In this document: one piece after another, positions 46,468-55,533 of the stretch
Numbering within the stretch: the first letter of the stretch is position 1
How the letters are laid out: each line of letters begins with the position of its first letter
Origin: Mycobacterium parmense
Lineage (GTDB): Bacteria > Actinomycetota > Actinomycetes > Mycobacteriales > Mycobacteriaceae
Direction: 5' to 3'
DNA length: 64,000 bases
NCBI RefSeq assembly: GCF_010730575.1
Contig: NZ_AP022614.1
Span: 5,146,001-5,210,000 of the forward strand
Made by a program: the position numbers and the translations under genes
Notes under the pieces: model-generated
Databases searched by the model: none
Seen by the model: the letters and a program-made list of their open reading frames with translations, nothing else
What the model was told of the DNA's origin: nothing

Positions 46468-46633
46468 TGCCACCCAACGCCGCCAGACTCAGGGCCCGCG
46501 AACCCGCCGCAGTTATGAACCTTCACAGCCGAAAGGCCGTGGGTTCCAACTGAAATCGCTTCAATCCGGCTGAACTCACGGGAAACTCACTGGTAACCCG
46601 CCATATTCGATTCGGTCGTATTGCCGCTTGACA

Positions 46634-48025
46634 GTGTCGGCGTCGTCTGAAAACTGACCCCGTGTCGACGCGGTGGTTTCTAGGTGCGGTCGCAACACTT
46701 CTCTAGATTCTGGAGGTTGTGTTGGCATCGTCGCGTCGGGTGAAGAAGGGGCCGGGACGTCGTCCGCAGTCGGCCAAGCGTCAGCGGTTCATGGAGTTGC
46801 GGGCTCGCGGGTGGAGCGTGCGGGCCGCGGCCCGCGAAGTCGGTGTGTCCCGGTCCGCTGCGACGAACTGGACACGCGGTTACAAGACCTACCGCAACGG
46901 CGTCGCGGTCGGGTTCGTCCCGCCGCTAGATCGACTAGCGGTCCGCCAGATCAGCACGCGATACCTGTCCCAGGACGAGCGCATCGAGATCGCCGATCTG
47001 CATCACTCAGGGCTGAGGGTGCGGACGATCGCCACCCGACTCGGTCGAGCGCCGTCGACGATTTCGAGGGAGCTACGGCGCAACGCACCAGCCGGCCGCG
47101 GATATCAGCCCTTCGATGCCCACCGGCGAGCCACCGCGCGACGAGCACGTCACCACCGCCGTCGGGTCGACACCAACGACCAGCTCGGTAACGCGGTCGC
47201 CGAGCTGCTTCTTCAGCGTTGGAGCCCCCAACAGATCAGCCGTCACCTCCGCCACCGCTTCCCCGATGATTCATCGATGTGGTTATGCCACGAAAGCATC
47301 TATCAAGCTGTCTATCAACCGAATTCACGTTTCATGCGGCCCTCGCGATTAGCGCCGCACCGACGCTCACCGCTGCGCACCGGTCGAGATCACCGCCGAG
47401 CGCATCACCGCCAGAGTTGCCGGCGGCCGCGGTTCCAGCAGCCGATGCTCACCATCCACGACCGGTCCTTCTCGGCTGTCGACCGGTCTGAAGCCGGCCA
47501 CTGGGAAGGCGACCTTATCATCGGTAATAACCACCTCTCGGCGATCGGCACTCTGGTCGAACGCCAGACCCGGATGCTGCGGTTGGTGCATCTGCCTCGC
47601 AGTGACGCCGACTCCCTGCACGCGGCCTTGGTGGCCCGCATGAAGGATCTGCCACCCACGCTGATGCGGTCGATCACCTGGGACCAGGGCACCGAGATGG
47701 CGCGCCACCTTGCCACCACCGACAAGCTCGGCGCGCCCGTCTACTTCTGCGACTCCAGATCACCCTGGCAACGCGGCACGAACGAGAACACCAACGGACT
47801 GCTGCGCGACTACTTCCCGAAGGGCGTCACCCTCATCAGCCACCCGCCGGAGCAGTTGTTGGCCGTCGAACACGAACTCAACCATCGCCCCCGCATGGTC
47901 CTCCAAGACCGTTGCCCCGCCGATCTATTCGCTGCCCTGTTAGTCTCGAGTGATCCGTCGGTGTTGCGACGTTGAGTAGAACCCACCCCGTCGAAAAGGG
48001 GTCAATTTTCGGCCGCCGTTGACAG
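46634..48025 (+). mobile_element. IS30-family element
   Basis: The transposase gene at 46719-47975 is bracketed by imperfect inverted repeats of about 40 bases. Left end: GAAAACTGACCCCGTGTCGA near 46650-46669. Right end, reversed: GAAAATTGACCCCTTTTCGA near 47990-48009. The match is strong within this core and weaker outward. No target duplication was identified. The element looks whole. Confidence 0.75.
46719..47975 (+). CDS. IS30-family transposase
   Basis: A 418-residue IS30-type DDE transposase. Two N-terminal HTH regions are seen (VRAAAREVGVSRSAATNW and TIATRLGRAPSTISRELRRN), then the DDE catalytic domain with GHWEGDLIIGNNH (first Asp), ITWDQGTEMARH (second Asp) and RGTNENTNGLLRDYFPKG (Glu). 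The frame is intact and the inverted repeats are recognisable, so it may be active. The start at TTG 46719 is the longest option; later starts within the N-terminal basic region are possible. Confidence 0.93.
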   Translation: MLASSRRVKKGPGRRPQSAKRQRFMELRARGWSVRAAAREVGVSRSAATNWTRGYKTYRNGVAVGFVPPLDRLAVRQISTRYLSQDERIEIADLHHSGLRVRTIATRLGRAPSTISRELRRNAPAGRGYQPFDAHRRATARRARHHRRRVDTNDQLGNAVAELLLQRWSPQQISRHLRHRFPDDSSMWLCHESIYQAVYQPNSRFMRPSRLAPHRRSPLRTGRDHRRAHHRQSCRRPRFQQPMLTIHDRSFSAVDRSEAGHWEGDLIIGNNHLSAIGTLVERQTRMLRLVHLPRSDADSLHAALVARMKDLPPTLMRSITWDQGTEMARHLATTDKLGAPVYFCDSRSPWQRGTNENTNGLLRDYFPKGVTLISHPPEQLLAVEHELNHRPRMVLQDRCPADLFAALLVSSDPSVLRR

Positions 48026-48061
48026 CGGTTGTGCTAAGTAGTTGGGTGAGGGCGAATCGCT

Positions 48062-48268
48062 CTACACCCGAGTCGATTCCAGCCAATCTTTGACGTCATC
48101 CAGTAACCATCGACGGTGCCGATCGCTAAGCCTGAGGTGATGTGGACCAGGCGCATCAATCCCACGTTCCCGCCTGGCCGCCCATTCATGCAGCGTTGAG
48201 ACCGGAACTCCGGTCATCGCTCGAACTTCATGAGCGGTGAGCATGACCGACGCATTTTCTATCGTCAT
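48062..48268 (-). CDS. Excisionase-like small HTH protein
   Basis: A 68-residue DNA-binding protein. LTAHEVRAMTGVPVSTLHEW (about 10-29) is a MerR/excisionase-type helix-turn-helix, and RWLLDDVKDWL forms the last helix. The length suits excisionases or helix-turn-helix adaptor proteins of integrative elements. The ATG at 48268 is one of several in-frame starts; the longer frame to 48601 runs antisense into the IS1081-like transposase gene and is rejected. It sits alone between two insertion sequences and may be a relic of the recombinase-carrying element to its left. Confidence 0.65.
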   Translation of the reverse strand: MTIENASVMLTAHEVRAMTGVPVSTLHEWAARRERGIDAPGPHHLRLSDRHRRWLLDDVKDWLESTRV

Positions 48269-48355
48269 CGTCTCCAACCCCAGTTGCGTCCAGCAGAGTG
48301 GTGTACGAGCCGGTGATGACCGGCGTGTCGTAGCCGGATGAATGAAGGTCATCGC

Positions 48356-48367
48356 GTGATTCTTCGA
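48356..48367 (+). repeat. Left terminal repeat of the IS1081-like element
   Basis: GTGATTCTTCGA here is repeated in inverse form as TCGAAGAATCAC at 49652-49663, on the other side of the transposase gene. The pair probably marks or lies close to the element ends. Confidence 0.65.
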
Positions 48368-48406
48368 GGGACCGACCAAAGTCACTCGAGCAAAGGAATC
48401 AACGCG

Positions 48407-49642
48407 ATGACCATTGCCCACGATATCGACCTGTCTGCCGTGCTGGCCGAACGACTCACCACCACGCACCCTGATGTGCTGCGCGAGTTGTTGGCCGCCT
48501 TCATTCACGCCCTGATGGGCGCCGAAGCCGACGCGGTGTGCGGTGCCGGCTACGGCCAGCGCAGCAGCGAGCGCACCAATTCCCGCAACGGGTATCGGCA
48601 CCGCGAGTTTGACACCCGCGCAGGCACATTGGATCTGGCGATTCCCAAGCTAAGGCAAGGTTCGTACTTCCCGGACTGGCTGCTGGAACGGCGCAAACGC
48701 GCCGAGCGGGCCCTGACCACGGTGGTGGCTACCTGCTACCTGCTGGGCGTTTCGACGCGGCGGATGGACAAACTCGTCGAGACTCTGGGCATCACCAGCT
48801 TGTCGAAGTCCCAGGTCAGCGTGATGGCCAAAGAGCTCGACGCCGCGGTCGAGGCGTTCCGGACCCGGCCACTGGATGCAGGCCCGTACACGTTCATGGC
48901 TGCTGACGCCCTGGTGCTCAAGGTTCGCGAAGCAGGCCGGGTGGTCAACGTGCACGCGCTGATCGCCACCGGGGTCAACGCCGAGGGCTACCGCGAAATC
49001 CTGGGCATCGACGTCACCACCGCCGAGGACGGGGCCGGCTGGCTGACCTTCCTGCGGTCGCTGACCGCCCGCGGCCTATCAGGGGTCCGTCTGGTCACTT
49101 CCGACGCCCACGCCGGTCTGGTGGCCGCGATCGGCGCCACCCTGCCTGGGGCATCGTGGCAACGGTGTCGCACCCACTACGCCACCAACCTGATGGCCAT
49201 CACTCCGAAATCATCGTGGCCGTGGGTACGCACACTACTGCATTCGGTCTTCGATCAACCTGACGCCGGTTCCGTTGCAGCCCAATATGACCGCATCATC
49301 GACGCACTGGCCGACAAGCTCCCCAAGGTCGCCGACCACCTCGAAGACGCCCGCGCCGACCTGCTCGCCTTCACCGCCTTCCCCAAACAAATTTGGCGGC
49401 AGATCTGGTCCAACAACCCACAAGAACGACTCAACAAGGAAATCCGCCGGCGCACCGACGTCGTCGGAATCTTCCCCGACCGCAACGCCCTAATCCGCCT
49501 CGTCGGCGCGGTGCTGGCCGAACAACACGACGAATGGGCCGAATCCCGCCGCTACCTCGGCCTCGACGTCCTCAGCAAATCCCGCGCCGACCACACGCCA
49601 TCAACAGAACAGGAGGACACCCCGGCGGCACTGACCGCCTAA
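48407..49642 (+). CDS. IS256-family transposase, IS1081-like
   Basis: A 411-residue mutator-type (IS256) transposase closely resembling the IS1081 transposase as I remember it: IPKLRQGSYFPDWLLERRKR, VVATCYLLGVSTRRM, SDAHAGLVAAIGATLPGASW and QIWRQIWSNNPQERLNKE. The catalytic Asp/Asp/Glu set fits AADALVLK, SDAHAG and NNPQERLNKEIRRR. The ATG at 48407 has AAAGGA upstream and is preferred to an in-frame start at 48338. Inverted repeats flank the gene. The frame is intact, so the element is probably recent. Confidence 0.93.
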   Translation: MTIAHDIDLSAVLAERLTTTHPDVLRELLAAFIHALMGAEADAVCGAGYGQRSSERTNSRNGYRHREFDTRAGTLDLAIPKLRQGSYFPDWLLERRKRAERALTTVVATCYLLGVSTRRMDKLVETLGITSLSKSQVSVMAKELDAAVEAFRTRPLDAGPYTFMAADALVLKVREAGRVVNVHALIATGVNAEGYREILGIDVTTAEDGAGWLTFLRSLTARGLSGVRLVTSDAHAGLVAAIGATLPGASWQRCRTHYATNLMAITPKSSWPWVRTLLHSVFDQPDAGSVAAQYDRIIDALADKLPKVADHLEDARADLLAFTAFPKQIWRQIWSNNPQERLNKEIRRRTDVVGIFPDRNALIRLVGAVLAEQHDEWAESRRYLGLDVLSKSRADHTPSTEQEDTPAALTA

Positions 49643-49651
49643 ACCACCAAG

Positions 49652-49663
49652 TCGAAGAATCAC
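49652..49663 (-). repeat. Right terminal repeat of the IS1081-like element
   Basis: TCGAAGAATCAC is the inverse of the 12-base repeat at 48356-48367. Together they bracket the transposase gene by 10-50 bases on each side. Confidence 0.65.
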
Positions 49664-50175
49664 ACGACGACGTCGTACACCACGTCCCTGGACTTGACCC
49701 CAACCCCGTCTCCCGCCGTTGGTACTGGCCGGCAGGTCATACCGAGATCATGAGGCATAGTTTTCGATTCCCGCTACCAGCAGTGCGACATTCGATCGGA
49801 AATGCACCGTCGAGTGCGGTCAGGGGGTCGAATCTGCGAGACCGGCTTTAGGAGAGCGGTCAAGCCCTTCTGGTTGAGGTCCAGAAGGGGTGTCTGAGCT
49901 GGTCATATAGCGCCATCGCACACCAAGCGAAACCACCGCGTGCCGACCAGTGCAGATAGCGGGTTTCAGGCTGCTGTGGTACGGGTCTCGTTGGCATAAG
50001 TGTGTCGTAGCGCGTGAACGAGCGCACCCGACCGTTTCCCGGATCGGACAGGTGGTTGTGGTGAGTGGTGCGGATCGGTGCGGATGTGTTGCATTGGTAG
50101 GCAGTCGATTTGGCGACAAAGGGTGCGGACAAATGGGGACACAGATGATGTTGGTCAGGATGGTAGAGCACGACG
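49664..50175. other. Intergenic region with one perfect hairpin
   Basis: About 510 bases without a recognised gene. CCCTTCTGG (49865-49873) and CCAGAAGGG (49881-49889) form a perfect 9-base-pair stem with a seven-base loop, not followed by a T-run, so a terminator is uncertain. The rest shows no motif. Confidence 0.45.
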
Positions 50176-50506
50176 ATGGGTGCGTCCTATGGTTCCCACG
50201 TGGTGAACATCAATTCGAAATCGGCAGCGCGCAAGCGTGTCCGGGAGGCGCAGAACAAGGCCAACGAGGCACGTCTGGAGCGTGAGCGTCAAAATGTCGA
50301 TGACGCTGCGTCGTTCCTCGTCGAGCTTGGGCGGCTGGCCGCCGTCGACGAGTGGGAGCGCAACCGTATCCTCGAGATACACGCAGAGGGAGAGCGGCGC
50401 CGTCACGAACACCGCCAGGCCGGCGCGACAGCGTTGGCCCGGATGCAAGGCCGCGGTGAAAGCCTCACTGCGATCGCTGAACTGGCGGGAGTCAAAGTCG
50501 GTGAGG
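50176..50506 (+). pseudogene. Small coiled-coil/HTH protein, C-terminus replaced
   Basis: About 110 codons of a protein with a helical, basic middle (AARKRVREAQNKANEARLER) and a C-terminal HTH-like stretch (RGESLTAIAELAGVKVGEV). I recall similar ~120-residue proteins from mycobacteria but know no function. At about 50506 the natural sequence ends, and the frame continues for 30 codons through antisense thiolase DNA to 50598. So the last residues are foreign. ATG 50176 is the likely start. The breakpoint is shared with the truncated thiolase. Confidence 0.6.
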
Positions 50507-50507
50507 T

Positions 50508-50975
50508 AGCACACATCTCGGCTGGGCTCAATCCGGGACGTGTGTCGCCAAGTGACTCATCCTGTGCATCAACGGGTTTCGGATCGCGGAGCGCATGACC
50601 CGATTTGACTCTGCGGGCGGACTCGCCGGTCTCGGCTCCGACGACCAGCACCGCATCGCTGATACCGCGCACAATGTCCCCACCAAGGACCTCGACGAGG
50701 TATTGCGGTGTATTGCCGCCAATCGGGCAGCTGATGCGACGCCGGGGCGCCAGCCCAACCGCTTCGGCAATTCTCGACGCGGGATTGTCACGCGGAATCA
50801 TCAGAATGCCCGGTGTCGCCACCGTATCGATCCGATGCCCGATCGCAGCGCCCGCGTCTTGCAATGCTCGACGCGCGGCTTCGCAAGCCAAATCGATGGG
50901 ATCGACGACGCTGTCGCCGCGGTGCGTGATCTCACCGACCGCGACGACAACGGGAGTGCGGGGCGGAATCGCCAA
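50508..50975 (-). pseudogene. Thiolase gene, 5' third only
   Basis: From TTG 50975 the minus strand encodes 156 codons matching the thiolase at 28000 without gaps (RTPVVVAVGEITH, DTVATPGILMIPRDNPASRI, PGLSPAEMCA). It then changes abruptly to antisense of the neighbouring small gene and stops at 50403. The catalytic core and the C-terminal domain are missing, so it is inactive. The divergent promoter and the operator toward the TetR gene are kept. Confidence 0.9.
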
Positions 50976-51008
50976 CGGTCAGGTCACGTTCATCGTCGGC
51001 ACCTTTGT

Positions 51009-51034
51009 TGCGACATATTTGCGATATTGTCACA
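51009..51034. promoter_or_regulatory. Conserved TetR operator candidate (copy 2)
   Basis: TGCGACA and TGTCACA, 12 bases apart, form the reverse complement of the site at 27944-27969 with a single base change. It lies between the TetR start and the truncated thiolase start, as in copy 1. Confidence 0.6.
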
Positions 51035-51101
51035 TAAGTAGCCATGCGACAACCGGTTGGGTCGTTAATTCACGATCGGTCCGAGGCTGCATACTTGCTT
51101 C

Positions 51102-51746
51102 GTGACGAAGAAATCGTTGCGCTGGGGCACGGCACCTCCCACGACCCGCGACGTCGCCCGAGACCTCCTGCTCGATGCCGCCGAAGCGTGCCTGGAGGGC
51201 AAGGGGCTGCCGGGCACCACCATGGAGGACATCGCCAGACAGGCGGGGGTGTCGCGCGCCACGGTGTACCGCTACTTTCCAAGTCGTGAATCCGTCGTTT
51301 CCGGTGTCATCCTGCGTGCGGCCGAACGCTACCTAGACCGCATGCGTCGACGGATCGCAGTACATCGCGATTTGGGCACGGCAATACTCGATTTCGTCGA
51401 GGTCACGGTACGCGCCGCTCATCGCGAGCCGACAATCGGATTGCTGTTCGGCAGTGACGAGGAACTCGCCGGCGTGGGGTTGGCCAAGGGAACGTCGGTG
51501 GCTTTGTTTGAACTCGTGGCCGAGTTCCTTCGACCTGTCTTCGCTGCGCACTGGGACCAACTCGAGCCCGGGGTGTCGGTCGACGATGCCGCCGAATGGA
51601 TCCTGCGAACCGTCCTCAGCCTGCTGTCGGTCCGCGGCCCCAGACACCGCAGCCCCGAAGGCCTCGATGCCTTTTTACGCCGATTCCTGCTTCCAGCTCT
51701 GCTCACCAACACCCAGCCTTGCGTCGATGCAACAAGTGCAGAGTAG
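51102..51746 (+). CDS. TetR-family regulator (block copy 2)
   Basis: A 214-residue TetR regulator, closely related to the one at 27232-27879. The helix-turn-helix TTMEDIARQAGVSRATVYRY is identical. The N-terminal MTKKSLRWGT starts at GTG 51102. The ligand-binding half is also very similar (IGLLFGSDEELAGVGLAKGT), so both copies probably sense the same ligand and bind the same operators, allowing cross-talk between the two blocks. Confidence 0.9.
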   Translation: MTKKSLRWGTAPPTTRDVARDLLLDAAEACLEGKGLPGTTMEDIARQAGVSRATVYRYFPSRESVVSGVILRAAERYLDRMRRRIAVHRDLGTAILDFVEVTVRAAHREPTIGLLFGSDEELAGVGLAKGTSVALFELVAEFLRPVFAAHWDQLEPGVSVDDAAEWILRTVLSLLSVRGPRHRSPEGLDAFLRRFLLPALLTNTQPCVDATSAE

Positions 51747-51795
51747 TGTCTCAAACCATCGCATCGATATCCGTGGATGAGAAGGGGCGCTAACC

Positions 51796-52236
51796 ATGGA
51801 GTTCGCGCAGTTCAATCAGCAGATCGCCAAGGAATTGCAGAACGCGGCGGCAACCACGGGAGGACTCTCCAAATACCTGGATTTTCGCCACACCGAGTTC
51901 GCCGCCGGGCGGCTGGTTGTGCAGATGGATGCTCGGGACGACCTTTTGACTCCGTTCGGCAATCTGCACGGCGGATGCCTGTCAGCAATGGTCGACCACT
52001 GCTTGGGCGTGGTGTTTTACCCGGTGATCCCCGCTGGATCGTGGGTCGCCACAACCGAATTCAAGCTGAACTTGCTGCAGCCCGTGTCAAGCGGAGTATG
52101 CGTCGCCGTCACCGAGATCATCGCGCTGGGCAAGCGCAGCGGTGTCGCCAGAATCGACATCACCAACGACGGGCGCGCGGTATGTGCCGCCCAAGGAACA
52201 GTGACCGTCGTTAGCCCTAGGGGGAATTCCTCGTGA
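51796..52236 (+). CDS. PaaI-type hotdog thioesterase (block copy 2)
   Basis: A 146-residue copy of the thioesterase at 26743-27183, with 15 differences by my count, nearly all in the first 50 and last 25 residues. The NLHGGCLSAMVDHCLGVV core is unchanged. It follows the TetR gene by 49 bases and precedes the hydrolase by 52 bases, the same arrangement as in copy 1. The conserved active-site region argues that it is functional. Confidence 0.87.
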   Translation: MEFAQFNQQIAKELQNAAATTGGLSKYLDFRHTEFAAGRLVVQMDARDDLLTPFGNLHGGCLSAMVDHCLGVVFYPVIPAGSWVATTEFKLNLLQPVSSGVCVAVTEIIALGKRSGVARIDITNDGRAVCAAQGTVTVVSPRGNSS

Positions 52237-52288
52237 TGAAAAGGACCGATGGTATTGTCGTCCGACTTCACAACGGCGAGCGCACCCG

Positions 52289-53185
52289 ATGACCGTTACG
52301 CTCGAGCGATTCCGCACCACAGACGGCGTCACCCTCACGGCGGATTGCTACCGGCACGACGCTGCCCGCGCCGTTGTGCTGCTCCTGCACGGCGGTGGTC
52401 AAAACCGACACGCCTGGGCGACCACAGCGCGCCGCTTGCACGCTCGTGGGTACACGGTCGTCGCGTATGACGCCCGAGGTCACGGCGACAGCGCGTGGGA
52501 CCCTACCGGAAGATACGACCTCGGACGGCTAGCGTCCGATCTGCTGGCCGTGCGTGAACACGCGAGCACCGACCGCCCGCCGGCCGTCGTCGGCGCATCC
52601 TTGGGCGGCATGACCGTCCTGGGCACGCACTTGCTGGCGCCCGCCGACCTGTGGGGAGCCGTCGTCCTGGTCGACATCACTCCGCGAATGGAGTTTCACG
52701 GAGCACGCCGCGTCGTGTCGTTCATGGCCGCCCATCCTGACGGGTTCAGCACGCTCGACGACGCCGCGGACGTCATTGCCGAATACAACAGACATCGCAC
52801 TCGGCCCAAGAACCCGGACGGACTCCGTAAAGTCTTGCGGCAACGCGACGATGGTCGGTGGATCTGGCGATGGGATCCGGCCTTCATCACTTCCAACTTC
52901 CAGTTTCTGCAAGGTGACCCCGCGACTGGTGCCGAAAAGTTCGACGCGATCAGCGAACTGCTTGTTGAAGGGGCCCGCCGCGTGCAGGCACCCACTCTTC
53001 TGGTGCGCGGCGTCCTTTCAGATGTGACATCGCAGCAGTCGGTCGACGAATTCCTCAAGGTCGTACCGCACGCCCAAGCGGTGGACGTCTCCGGCACCGG
53101 CCACATGGTCGCAGGCGACGACAACGATGCCTTCACCGCAGCCGTCGCCGGATTTCTCGACCGCACGATAAGCACTTCAGCGTGA
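52289..53185 (+). CDS. Alpha/beta hydrolase (block copy 2)
   Basis: A 298-residue copy of the hydrolase at 25794-26690. All catalytic motifs are kept: [29 protein letters not shown] and [11 protein letters not shown]. Differences (27 by count) are spread over the surface regions. The gene ends just before an IS3-family transposase fragment begins. It is probably transcribed with the TetR and thioesterase genes. Confidence 0.87.
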   Translation: MTVTLERFRTTDGVTLTADCYRHDAARAVVLLLHGGGQNRHAWATTARRLHARGYTVVAYDARGHGDSAWDPTGRYDLGRLASDLLAVREHASTDRPPAVVGASLGGMTVLGTHLLAPADLWGAVVLVDITPRMEFHGARRVVSFMAAHPDGFSTLDDAADVIAEYNRHRTRPKNPDGLRKVLRQRDDGRWIWRWDPAFITSNFQFLQGDPATGAEKFDAISELLVEGARRVQAPTLLVRGVLSDVTSQQSVDEFLKVVPHAQAVDVSGTGHMVAGDDNDAFTAAVAGFLDRTISTSA

Positions 53186-53204
53186 AAAGCTCTGGGCTAT
53201 CTGG

Positions 53205-53373
53205 CGCAGCCCGGGCTGGCCGCGCCAAAATCATGGCCGAGCTCGGCATCAAGGGGATCAGTCCGCGGAGGTTTAAGACCACCACGGTGGTCGATCCGGC
53301 CTCGTTTCCGCCGGATCTGATCGGCCAGCGCTTTGATAAGGGCCGACTCGACGCGGTGTGGTCCTCGGATATC
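53205..53373 (+). pseudogene. IS3-family transposase OrfB, 5' exon
   Basis: The frame encodes [20 protein letters not shown] followed by [11 protein letters not shown], the region just before and including the first catalytic Asp of an IS3-type (IS150 group) transposase. The coding sequence continues after the group II intron at 55534 with TYLGCGEGDMFLCAIRDEHS, in register. The upstream half of OrfB and OrfA are missing. Confidence 0.85.
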
Positions 53374-53977
53374 GAGCGCCGTGAGGCGCTGTTCAACCGA
53401 ACGGAGGTGAGAGACCACCGTCGCCGAGCCATCGCAGTGGCCCGGTAGAAGCTGGGGGCAGCCTGATCTAAAGAGACTTTGGTGAGGGTGGGAAGCAGCC
53501 CCGACAACGCCGGGACGGCCTGGTACTGCCAGACGGGTCGGGTCCGGCTAGCGAGACGGGAAGGTGTACGCGAGGAACCAGCGGCTGAACGCCTCTTAAG
53601 AGAAGACCACCAGCTCCAACCTGGCGGATGCGGGCTGGGCAGCGACGCGCACCCGCCCTGAGGGCGGGGAACTCGTGGGCCGGTTGATGTCGCCGGTTCG
53701 GGAGGTCACGGTGAAGGACTGCGGCGTAGCCGTGACGAGGTCGCAGGGGCATAGCTGGACACCTCACCCGTCAAACGGTTGACAGTGAACACGGGAACCA
53801 CCGCGCCGGTCCCCGGTCAGATCCGGCAGCCAGCCGGGCTGGAGGGGTAGGCAGTCGTCGGCTGATGCCGGTGTGGTGGGGCGGAGGAGCCGTAGTAGTC
53901 CGAGGCCGGGAAAGCCGGTCGCATGGCAAAGGGCTCCAGCGGGTTCGCGGCGAGTACGCAGACTGTGGAGGTCACTT

Positions 53978-55426
53978 GTGAATACGAGTGCTTTGTGGCC
54001 CGACCCGGACACGGCCGAGCTGCGGGTACGCAGGATGCAACGCAAACTGCACCATTGGGCGGTTGATGAAAGCGACCGCTGTTTCGATGATTTGTACAAC
54101 CTCGTTTATGACCCCGCATTCCTCACCCTCGCGTGGGAGCGGGTGCGGACGAACAAGGGTGCGCGCTCAGCCGGTGCCGATGGGACCGCACCGCGGTCTG
54201 TCGGTGCGGCAGAGGCGGTCGGACTGCTTCAGCGGCTCCGCGAGGAACTCAAGGAGCGGATATTCCGGCCGGATCCGGTGCGGGAGGTGATGATCCCGAA
54301 GGCGAACGGCAAGCTCCGCCGCCTGGGTATCGCGACCGTCGCCGACCGGGTCGTGCAAGCTTCGCTGAAGCTGGTGCTGGAGCCCATTTTCGAGGCGGAC
54401 TTTCATCCGTGCGCATATGGGTTCCGGCCGGGCAGGCGAGCCCAGGACGCCATCGCTGAGATCCATCACCTCGCCAGCGGCTCACGGGCCTATCACTGGG
54501 TTTTCGAGGGAGACATCACGGCGTGCTTCGATGAAATCTCGCATTCGGCCCTTATGGGCCGGGTGCGGCGACGTGTCGGGGACAAACGCGTTCTGGCCCT
54601 GGTGAAGTCGTTCCTCAAAGCCGGGATTCTCTCGAAAGATCTCGGCTACCGGGACACCATCACCGGCACTCCGCAAGGCGGAATCCTCTCACCACTGCTC
54701 AGCAATGTCGCCCTGTCCGTTCTCGACGAGCACTTCGCCGCGAAGTGGAAGGCGCTCGGCCCGGAATGGACACGTGCCAAGCATCGACGCGCCGGAGTTC
54801 CGACCATGAAAATCGTCCGCTACGCAGACGATTTCTGTGTCATGGTCCACGGCACTCGCGCTGATGCCGAAGCGCTTTGGGACGAGATCGCAGCAGTGCT
54901 CGCGCCGATGGGCCTGCGCCTGTCGGTCGAGAAGAGCAGGATCTGCCACGTCGACGAGGGGTTCGAGTTCCTCGGCTTCCGCATCCAACGGCAGATCAAA
55001 AGGGGCACGACCAAGCACTACGTCTACACCTGGCCGTCGAAGAAGGCACTTATGTCCATCACCGACAAAGTCAGGAATCTGACGCGGCGACACAAACATC
55101 GAACGCTCGCTGATCTGCTGCGCCAACTCAACCCCGTCCTGCGGGGATGGTGCAATTACTTCCAGCACGGGGTGTCCAAACGCACCTTCGACTACCTCGA
55201 CCACTTCACATGGTGGCGGGTGGTGACTTGGATGCGCAAACGGCACCACGGGCTGGCGTGGGGCGTCTTCCATCGACGGTTCCTGCCCAATTGGCAAATC
55301 CGCGAAGGCAAGACGGCGATGTTTCGGCCGCAGAAGGTAGAGGTCACCCGATACCGCTACCGGGGCACGAAAATCATCACCCCTTGGACAGCGAGGCCGA
55401 CGGACATCACTGCACCAGTGGCCTGA
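53978..55426 (+). CDS. ltrA: Group II intron reverse transcriptase/maturase
   Basis: A 482-residue intron-encoded protein. RT motifs include IPKANGKLRRLGIATVADRV, HPCAYGFRPGRRAQDAI, GDITACFDEISH, TGTPQGGILSPLLSN and the catalytic RYADDFCVMVH (YADD at about 282-285). The maturase (domain X) part follows (ADLLRQLNPVLRGWCNYF, DHFTWWRVVTWMRKRH). I see no HNH endonuclease Cys pairs at the C-terminus. The GTG at 53978 has GGAGG six bases upstream and is preferred to the longer frame from 53873. It assists splicing and mobility of the surrounding intron. Confidence 0.92.
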   Translation: MNTSALWPDPDTAELRVRRMQRKLHHWAVDESDRCFDDLYNLVYDPAFLTLAWERVRTNKGARSAGADGTAPRSVGAAEAVGLLQRLREELKERIFRPDPVREVMIPKANGKLRRLGIATVADRVVQASLKLVLEPIFEADFHPCAYGFRPGRRAQDAIAEIHHLASGSRAYHWVFEGDITACFDEISHSALMGRVRRRVGDKRVLALVKSFLKAGILSKDLGYRDTITGTPQGGILSPLLSNVALSVLDEHFAAKWKALGPEWTRAKHRRAGVPTMKIVRYADDFCVMVHGTRADAEALWDEIAAVLAPMGLRLSVEKSRICHVDEGFEFLGFRIQRQIKRGTTKHYVYTWPSKKALMSITDKVRNLTRRHKHRTLADLLRQLNPVLRGWCNYFQHGVSKRTFDYLDHFTWWRVVTWMRKRHHGLAWGVFHRRFLPNWQIREGKTAMFRPQKVEVTRYRYRGTKIITPWTARPTDITAPVA

Positions 55427-55435
55427 ATCCGTGGA

Positions 55436-55469
55436 GAGCCCGTTGCGGAGAAATTCGCTCGGCGGGTTC
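55436..55469 (+). ncRNA. Group II intron domain V
   Basis: A 34-base hairpin. The lower stem pairs GAGCCCG with CGGGTTC (one G-U), the upper stem pairs GCGGA with TTCGC (one G-U) around a GAAA tetraloop. The AGC triad lies in the first strand. Size and layout match domain V, the catalytic core of group II introns. Confidence 0.88.
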
Positions 55470-55533
55470 GGAGGGCGGGCCGGGGAAACGGATCGGTAGA
55501 AATGCCGACACCGCGCCCCGGTCCGACCCCTAC

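Larger units (their letters stand above)
50508..53185. repeat. Duplicated block, copy 2 (inverted)
   Basis: Inverse copy of 25794-28467, containing a truncated thiolase, the divergent TetR, thioesterase and hydrolase. Lengths differ by only four bases. It is bounded on the left by the truncation junction at about 50508 and on the right by an IS3-family remnant that begins directly after the hydrolase stop. Confidence 0.9.
53374..55533 (+). mobile_element. Group II intron
   Basis: A 2160-base intron interrupts the IS3 transposase between WSSDI and TYLGCG. The 5' end reads GAGCGCCGTGAGGCGC, close to the GTGYG consensus except for the second base. A reverse transcriptase gene lies inside (53978-55426), followed by a canonical 34-base domain V at 55436-55469 and a domain VI-like hairpin, ending in CCTAC. 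Removing it restores the reading frame exactly. Boundaries are inferred from homology of the exons. Confidence 0.85.

Noticed and set aside
48269..48601. Upstream extension of the excisionase-like gene
   Set aside because: It would run antisense into the IS1081-like transposase gene; the ATG at 48268 fits the family size.
49865..49889. Perfect hairpin as a rho-independent terminator
   Set aside because: No T-run follows and no gene ends close upstream other than an IS element; kept only as a note on the intergenic region.
50403..50507. Last 35 codons of the thiolase frame
   Set aside because: This is antisense DNA of the neighbouring small gene, beyond the breakpoint; not thiolase.
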